From positions 1-35,896 of the forward strand of contig SXOA01000045.1 in the NCBI GenBank assembly GCA_005778405.1: a stretch of 35,896 nucleotides of DNA. Reading direction: 5' to 3'. The DNA is from Planctomycetaceae bacterium. Lineage in GTDB: Bacteria; Planctomycetota; Planctomycetia; Pirellulales; Pirellulaceae. The notes below the pieces were generated by a model. It was not told the DNA's origin. It did no database searches and saw only the letters and a program-made list of their open reading frames with translations. The translations under genes and the position numbers were made by a program. Positions 31,886-35,896 of the stretch are shown piece after piece (positions within the stretch are counted from its first letter, which is position 1; every line of letters begins with the position of its first letter).

Positions 31886-32713
31886 CTATTTCCTCTGCAA
31901 AAGCATCACGGTCGCTTGCATTGCCAGCAGGATATCGGTCGTCGTCAAGATGCCGACGAGATTGCCGTCCACAACGACGGGTAGCGACGAGAATCGCCGA
32001 TTGATGAGAATCGTCACAGCGGTGATCAGCGGCGTTTGGGGGCCGACGGTGAGCGGCGACTTCGACATGATTCGCTCCGCCGTCTCACCCGATTTCGCCA
32101 GGTCTCGGTCGCTGACCATGCCCAACAGTTTCCCCTGCGTGTCGCAAATCAGAAAATGCCTCAGCCGCTCTGCCTTCATTCTCCGTCGCAATTCCTCCAC
32201 AAGTGTCTGCGGGTGGGCAATGGAGAGGCGGCTGGACATCACCAGCTCAACGGTTGCAGGTTCGCCGGCGCCGTCCGAGATTAGATTCTCAAAAAGATGC
32301 AGCAGATCCTGGCGCTTGGCAAACAGGGCTTCTGGCAGTTCGGAGACTTTAACCACGGGCTCCGGCGGCAACTCGGCGTCCTGAGCCACAGTCCGCCGTT
32401 TGCGCAGGGTCATCACCGTGGCCAGGCCTAGATATCCAAAAACTGCCGCCAGCGACAGAAAAATTACCGCAATGGGCGTACGATCCTCTCGCTTCTTTAC
32501 GGTGCGCATTTCCGAGGATGCAGCTTCCTTGCTCGTCGCGAAGGAGCCGTTCTCGGGACGCGAACTTGCAAGATTGTCCAGCGTCAACCGGCTTAACACG
32601 CTGCGAGCCTCCCCACCGAGACGGGCGTACGAAATCAGCAGCCCACAAGCGAGCAGGGTCAAAACCAACGCGACTTCCACAGCGGTCGAGCCGCGACGAT
32701 GGTGGCAAGACAT
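31886..32713 (-). CDS. Flp-pilin-like membrane segment fused to a CBS-domain pair
   Basis: A 275-residue protein. Residues 1-45 (HHRRGSTAVEVALVLTLLAC, then GLLISYARLGGEARSVLSRL) resemble a Flp/TadE class prepilin: basic leader, Gly followed by STAVE, one helix and the LGG...VLS tail. A polar spacer follows, then a second helix (TPIAVIFLSLAAVFGYLGLA, about 79-98) with RKRR just after it. Two CBS domains occupy about 154-205 and 213-268 (ICDTQGKLLGMVSDRDLA and VVDGNLVGILTTTDILLA). With an N-in first helix, the CBS pair would be cytoplasmic, where it may bind adenine nucleotides. The start is chosen at MSCHH with GAAGGTG before it. The fusion is unusual. Confidence 0.75.
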   Translation of the reverse strand: MSCHHRRGSTAVEVALVLTLLACGLLISYARLGGEARSVLSRLTLDNLASSRPENGSFATSKEAASSEMRTVKKREDRTPIAVIFLSLAAVFGYLGLATVMTLRKRRTVAQDAELPPEPVVKVSELPEALFAKRQDLLHLFENLISDGAGEPATVELVMSSRLSIAHPQTLVEELRRRMKAERLRHFLICDTQGKLLGMVSDRDLAKSGETAERIMSKSPLTVGPQTPLITAVTILINRRFSSLPVVVDGNLVGILTTTDILLAMQATVMLLQRK

Positions 32714-32863
32714 GGTCACCTTCACGAGGAGTAGCCAGATGGATTCACAGACCCAATAATACGTTGCGAATTGGCCGGTCGCTGGCCCAGGAATTTCCCC
32801 TGCATAATCGCTTCGCCCCGCAAATTCGCGCTCCACCAAACCGGCCGATTGCATATCCTTAAG

Positions 32864-32893
32864 GTAGTCAGCTCACTCCGTGAGCGGACATAC
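32864..32893. repeat. REP-like palindrome, single unit
   Basis: A single unit with GCTCAC - TCC - GTGAGC as perfect core (32871-32885) and flanking GTCa / gGAC pairing apart from one mismatch. About 29 of 31 bases match the first unit at 9763. It lies 30-60 bases upstream of the decarboxylase ATG in the divergent gap shared with the CBS-fusion gene. The GTG in it begins a spurious MSGHT frame. Confidence 0.75.
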
Positions 32894-32925
32894 GGGCAAA
32901 GGAGAACATCTCACGGAGGTACACC

Positions 32926-34626
32926 ATGTCGCGGCTCGAGACCCTTCCCGACGTTCCCAGCAGCGGCCACGCGGCGATGAAGCCCGCGAAAGGGCTCTCA
33001 ATTGGCCAGTACCTGATCCGCCGCTTGCAGGATTACGGCATTCGGGACGCCTTCGGCATTCCGGGCGACTACATCCTCGGCTTTTACGCACAACTGTCGA
33101 AGAGTCCCGTTCGAGTCGTCGGTTGCACGCGGGAAGATTGCGCCGGCTTCGCGGCGGATGCTTATGCCCGAATTAACGGCATGGGCGCGGTTGTTGTCAC
33201 CTACTGCGTCGGCGGACTTTCGGTTTGCAACTCCACCGCAGGAGCGTATGCCGAAAAATCCCCGGTCGTCGTCATCAGCGGCTCACCGGGGGTGGGGGAA
33301 CGGGTCAACAACCCGCTGCTGCATCACAAGGTGAAAGACTTTCGGACGCAGTTTGAGGTTTTCGAAAAGCTCTGCGTCGCCTGCACGGAGCTGAACGACC
33401 CGGTCATCGCCTTTCGCGAGATCGACCGCGTCCTCGACACGGCCGCCCGTTTCAAGCGGCCCGTCTACATCGAAATCCCCCGCGACATGGTCGAGGTGGT
33501 GCCACACATTTCGCACACTTGGCAGAAGAGCGAGTCCCAGAGCGACCAGCAGGCTGCCGACGAAGCCGCCGACGAAGCTGCGGTCCTGCTTGCGAATGCC
33601 CAGCGGCCGGTGATCATCGCCGGCGTGGAAATCCATCGTTTCGCCTTGCAAGACAAAGTCATCGGCCTGGCGGAGAAGCTCGGCATGCCGATGGCGGCGA
33701 CCCTCTTGGGGAAAAGCGTTGTGCCGGAGAAACACCCGCTCTATATCGGTCTCTACGAAGGGGCGATGGGGCACGCGGAGGTAACCAAGTTCGTGGAAGA
33801 GAGCGACTGCGTCCTCCTGCTCGGGGCGTTCATGACCGACATCAACCTCGGCATCTTCACGGCCAACCTCGACCCGGCCAAATGCATCTACGTCACCAGC
33901 GAGCAACTCCGCATCCGCCATCACCATTACCACGGCGTCGAGCTGGGGGACTTTCTCGACAAGTTGGCCGCCCGCAAGCTTCAACTCGTCAGCCGGCCGA
34001 TTCCCGCCGCCATCAAAAAGCCCAAAGAGAAATTCTCGCTGAAACCAAAGGCTCCCCTCACCATCCGCCGGATGATCGCCCGAATCGATGAGCAGATCGG
34101 CCAGGACACGATTGTCATTGCCGATATCGGCGATTCTCTCTTCGCCGCCACGGAGCTCACCATCCATCAGCGAACGGAGTTCATCAGCCCGGCCTACTAT
34201 ACCTCGATGGGCTTCGGCGTCCCCGCCGCCCTGGGGGCCTTAACCGCCCGCCCCAAGAGCCGTGTGCTGGTCATTTGCGGGGACGGGGCGTTTCAAATGA
34301 CCGGGATGGAATTATCGAACATCATCCGGGCCGGCTATGATCCGGTGGTGATCGTGCTCGATAATCACGGATACGGAACCGAGCGGTTCCTGCACGCGGG
34401 GGAGTGGGACTTTAACGAGATCAACCCCTGGAAATACAGCGAGCTGCCGGGCATACTCGGCGGCGGCACGGGCTACGAAGTCCGAACCGAAGGGGAGTTT
34501 GCCACGGCAATGGAAAAAGCCTGGGCCGACCGCAAAGGCCTGAGCCTCATCCATGCCCACATCCCCGTCGGCGACAGCAGCGACGCCCTCCGCCGCCTGG
34601 CCGACCGCCTGAAACACCGGATATAA
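32926..34626 (+). CDS. Thiamine-diphosphate-dependent 2-oxoacid decarboxylase (PDC/IPDC family)
   Basis: A 566-residue cytoplasmic enzyme of the pyruvate/indolepyruvate/phenylpyruvate decarboxylase group, converting a 2-oxo acid to an aldehyde and CO2. GIPGDYILGFYAQL is the conserved N-terminal motif, Glu70 (CTREDCAGFAADAYAR) the cofactor-activating glutamate, and His133-His134 (LLHHKVKDF) the HH motif. The central domain spans about 200-345. The ThDP/Mg motif is GDG at 452-454, ending at Asp479-Asn480 (VLDNHGYGTERFLH). CGGAGGT lies 6 bases before the ATG. Residues after HH differ from yeast PDC (HHTLG), so the substrate is open. Confidence 0.88.
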   Translation: MSRLETLPDVPSSGHAAMKPAKGLSIGQYLIRRLQDYGIRDAFGIPGDYILGFYAQLSKSPVRVVGCTREDCAGFAADAYARINGMGAVVVTYCVGGLSVCNSTAGAYAEKSPVVVISGSPGVGERVNNPLLHHKVKDFRTQFEVFEKLCVACTELNDPVIAFREIDRVLDTAARFKRPVYIEIPRDMVEVVPHISHTWQKSESQSDQQAADEAADEAAVLLANAQRPVIIAGVEIHRFALQDKVIGLAEKLGMPMAATLLGKSVVPEKHPLYIGLYEGAMGHAEVTKFVEESDCVLLLGAFMTDINLGIFTANLDPAKCIYVTSEQLRIRHHHYHGVELGDFLDKLAARKLQLVSRPIPAAIKKPKEKFSLKPKAPLTIRRMIARIDEQIGQDTIVIADIGDSLFAATELTIHQRTEFISPAYYTSMGFGVPAALGALTARPKSRVLVICGDGAFQMTGMELSNIIRAGYDPVVIVLDNHGYGTERFLHAGEWDFNEINPWKYSELPGILGGGTGYEVRTEGEFATAMEKAWADRKGLSLIHAHIPVGDSSDALRRLADRLKHRI

Positions 34627-34670
34627 CCCCTCATCTCTCCACCCCAGTATCCCCTCACCCGCCCGCCCCC

Positions 34671-34931
34671 ATGGCCGAATACACTAAATTCCAGCAAAAG
34701 GCGATCAAGAATTTCTACGACAACCGCGAAGACATCGCGCTCCAGCGGGTCCAAGAGCTGGTCACTGAGCTCTACCTCACCGAAGGTAAAAAGCGGGCCA
34801 AGCACTGGGACAGCGTCGCCCTCCACCTCAGCAAACTCGGCGTAAAACCCGACGTCATCGCCCACCTCCGCAAGCAAGACAAGCCGGAACTGGTGGCGAC
34901 GCTGGTGAAGAAGCTGATCGAAAAGAGCTAA
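34671..34931 (+). CDS. Short basic helical protein, 86 residues
   Basis: A cytosolic protein composed of helices rich in Lys, Glu and Leu (FQQKAIKNFYDNREDIALQR, then VQELVTELYLTEGKKRAKHW and LVATLVKKLIEKS). No cysteine or metal motif. The pattern FQQKAIKNFYDNR is reminiscent of small conserved planctomycete proteins without known function. It follows the decarboxylase by 44 bases in the same direction and could be co-transcribed. No ribosome-binding site is obvious upstream of the ATG. Function unknown. Confidence 0.65.
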   Translation: MAEYTKFQQKAIKNFYDNREDIALQRVQELVTELYLTEGKKRAKHWDSVALHLSKLGVKPDVIAHLRKQDKPELVATLVKKLIEKS

Positions 34932-35205
34932 GTAGCTCGCAGATTTTCGGTTTCTATTGAATGTTTTGATAGCCATCGGAAAGAGTAACTGAATTGAAAG
35001 AACGCGGCAGGTTCCCAGTTTGGGGAAGTGGAGGCGGCTCTGCGTTTCCTCCCAGTGCAGGGTGATTGCCGAGTCTTGTCACCGTTGTCTCCCCCGCTCG
35101 CGGAGAAGCGAGACCAGTAAAATGGCTCTTTGCCGCCTGCCGTAAAGCTTTGGCACTGCTATACTTAGAAGAACAGGCTCGCGGACTCATTCAACAAACA
35201 GTGTT
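34932..35205. other. Intergenic region before trpB
   Basis: This 274-base gap contains no frame that looks coding; the minus-strand frame at 34954-35190 has no start signal and non-protein-like composition. GCTCGCGGAGAAGCGAG at about 35096-35112 could form a short stem. The gap probably carries the trpB promoter, but no -35/-10 pair is convincing. Confidence 0.3.
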
Positions 35206-35896
35206 ATGTTCGCCACGCTCAAAACGCCCGCTTCATCCCTCGTCCCCGACCAGGCCGGTCGGTTCGGGGACTTTGGCGGAAGGTATGTCCCCGAGACGCT
35301 GACTCGCGCCCTTGAGGAGCTGGCGCGGGAATATGACCTGGCCCGCCAGGATGCCGCGTTTCAGGCCGAGCTTGCCGATCTGCGGCAAAATTTCGTTGGC
35401 CGGCCCAGCCCGTTCTATTTTGCCAAACGGCTGACGGAAAAATGCGGCGGAGCGCAGATCTGGCTGAAGCGCGAGGACCTGAATCACACCGGGGCTCACA
35501 AGATTAACAACACGATTGGCCAGGCCCTGCTGACGATGCGGATGAAGAAGGGACGGGTGATTGCCGAGACGGGGGCGTGGCAGCATGGCGTGGCGACGGC
35601 GACGGCGTGTGCCCATTTTGGAATTCCCTGCGTCGTCTACATGGGAGAAGAGGATATTCGGCGGCAAGCCCCGAATGTGAACAGCATGAAATTACTCGGC
35701 GCGGAGGTGCGCCCAGTGACCAGCGGCTCGCGGACTCTGCGGGACGCGGTGAACGAAGCGCTGCGCGACTGGATGGCTTCCGTCGAGACTACGCACTACA
35801 TCATCGGCTCGGTCATCGGCCCGCATCCGTTTCCTCGAATGGTCCGCGACTTCCAGTCCGTCATCGGCCGCGAAACCCGCGAGCAGTCCCTGGCCC
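35206..35896 (+). CDS. trpB: Tryptophan synthase beta chain, 3' truncated by window edge
   Basis: The first 230 residues of TrpB, which joins indole and serine in the last step of tryptophan synthesis with pyridoxal phosphate. [20 protein letters not shown] is the standard opening. [20 protein letters not shown] contains the PLP-binding lysine (HK). The next motif reads [16 protein letters not shown], where a Trp (residue 125, TGG at 35578) replaces the second Gly of the nearly invariant [26 protein letters not shown] and [20 protein letters not shown] are normal. The reading frame remains open to the window end. The start is ATG 35206; the preceding base composition shows no strong ribosome-binding site. 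Confidence 0.92.
   Translation, partial: MFATLKTPASSLVPDQAGRFGDFGGRYVPETLTRALEELAREYDLARQDAAFQAELADLRQNFVGRPSPFYFAKRLTEKCGGAQIWLKREDLNHTGAHKINNTIGQALLTMRMKKGRVIAETGAWQHGVATATACAHFGIPCVVYMGEEDIRRQAPNVNSMKLLGAEVRPVTSGSRTLRDAVNEALRDWMASVETTHYIIGSVIGPHPFPRMVRDFQSVIGRETREQSLA

Noticed and set aside
1..35896. tRNA, rRNA, CRISPR arrays, insertion sequences
   Set aside because: No cloverleaf-like gap, no spaced direct repeats of CRISPR length and no transposase gene were seen in the intergenic regions.

Overview
The window reads as a chromosomal segment of a planctomycete, probably of the Pirellulales type. This is inferred from gene style, not from a marker gene. The signs are membrane proteins with an RTLLILTTLVAV-like first helix, Tat-exported orphan proteins, PQQ-like propeller lipoproteins, prepilin leaders with Ala or Gly before FSLIELL, moderately high GC, and short intergenic palindromes that recur between unrelated genes. 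No rRNA, tRNA, CRISPR array, insertion sequence or phage gene was seen.

Layout. 1-7974 is a mixed housekeeping and accessory stretch: the 3' part of a MotB-type flagellar stator gene, an exported alpha/beta hydrolase, a leucine-rich-repeat membrane protein, a RimI-type acetyltransferase, a PQQ-propeller lipoprotein, a VOC-fold protein, a Tat-exported orphan, a diadenylate cyclase-like protein and a 62-residue exported peptide. 8327-18320 is one co-directional block for a type IV pilus / type II secretion-like envelope machine. It holds three or four prepilin-type proteins, a small membrane coiled-coil protein, PilM, PilN, PilO, a PilP/GspC-position protein, a PilQ/GspD-type secretin with a TPR tail, and a TPR lipoprotein. 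No assembly ATPase, platform protein or prepilin peptidase is present, so these must lie elsewhere. 18405-20468 is a convergent S9 prolyl oligopeptidase-type peptidase.

20591-30723 is a single minus-strand heavy-metal efflux cluster. In transcription order it encodes a TolC-like outer-membrane lipoprotein, a His/Cys-rich exported protein, a CusB/CzcB adaptor with His-rich ends, a CusA/CzcA RND pump, a small exported protein, a His-rich lipoprotein and a zinc/cadmium-type P1B ATPase. The ATPase would move metal from cytoplasm to periplasm and the RND tripartite pump from periplasm to outside, with the small His-rich proteins as candidate periplasmic metal carriers. 30724-32713 contains a GspG-like pilin gene flanked by decayed pilin-like remnants, and a Flp-pilin-like membrane segment fused to a CBS pair. 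32926 to the end holds a thiamine-diphosphate 2-oxoacid decarboxylase, a short conserved-looking protein, and the 5' part of trpB.

The observations most worth a second look are these: a REP/BIME-like palindrome family, one pair of which runs into the leader of a pseudopilin gene; two long imperfect hairpins that each exactly fill a convergent gene junction and abut both stop codons; a frameshifted pilin remnant beside its intact homologue; the Flp-like/CBS fusion; and two substitutions at highly conserved active-site positions (RHW in the cyclase, Gly to Trp in TrpB).
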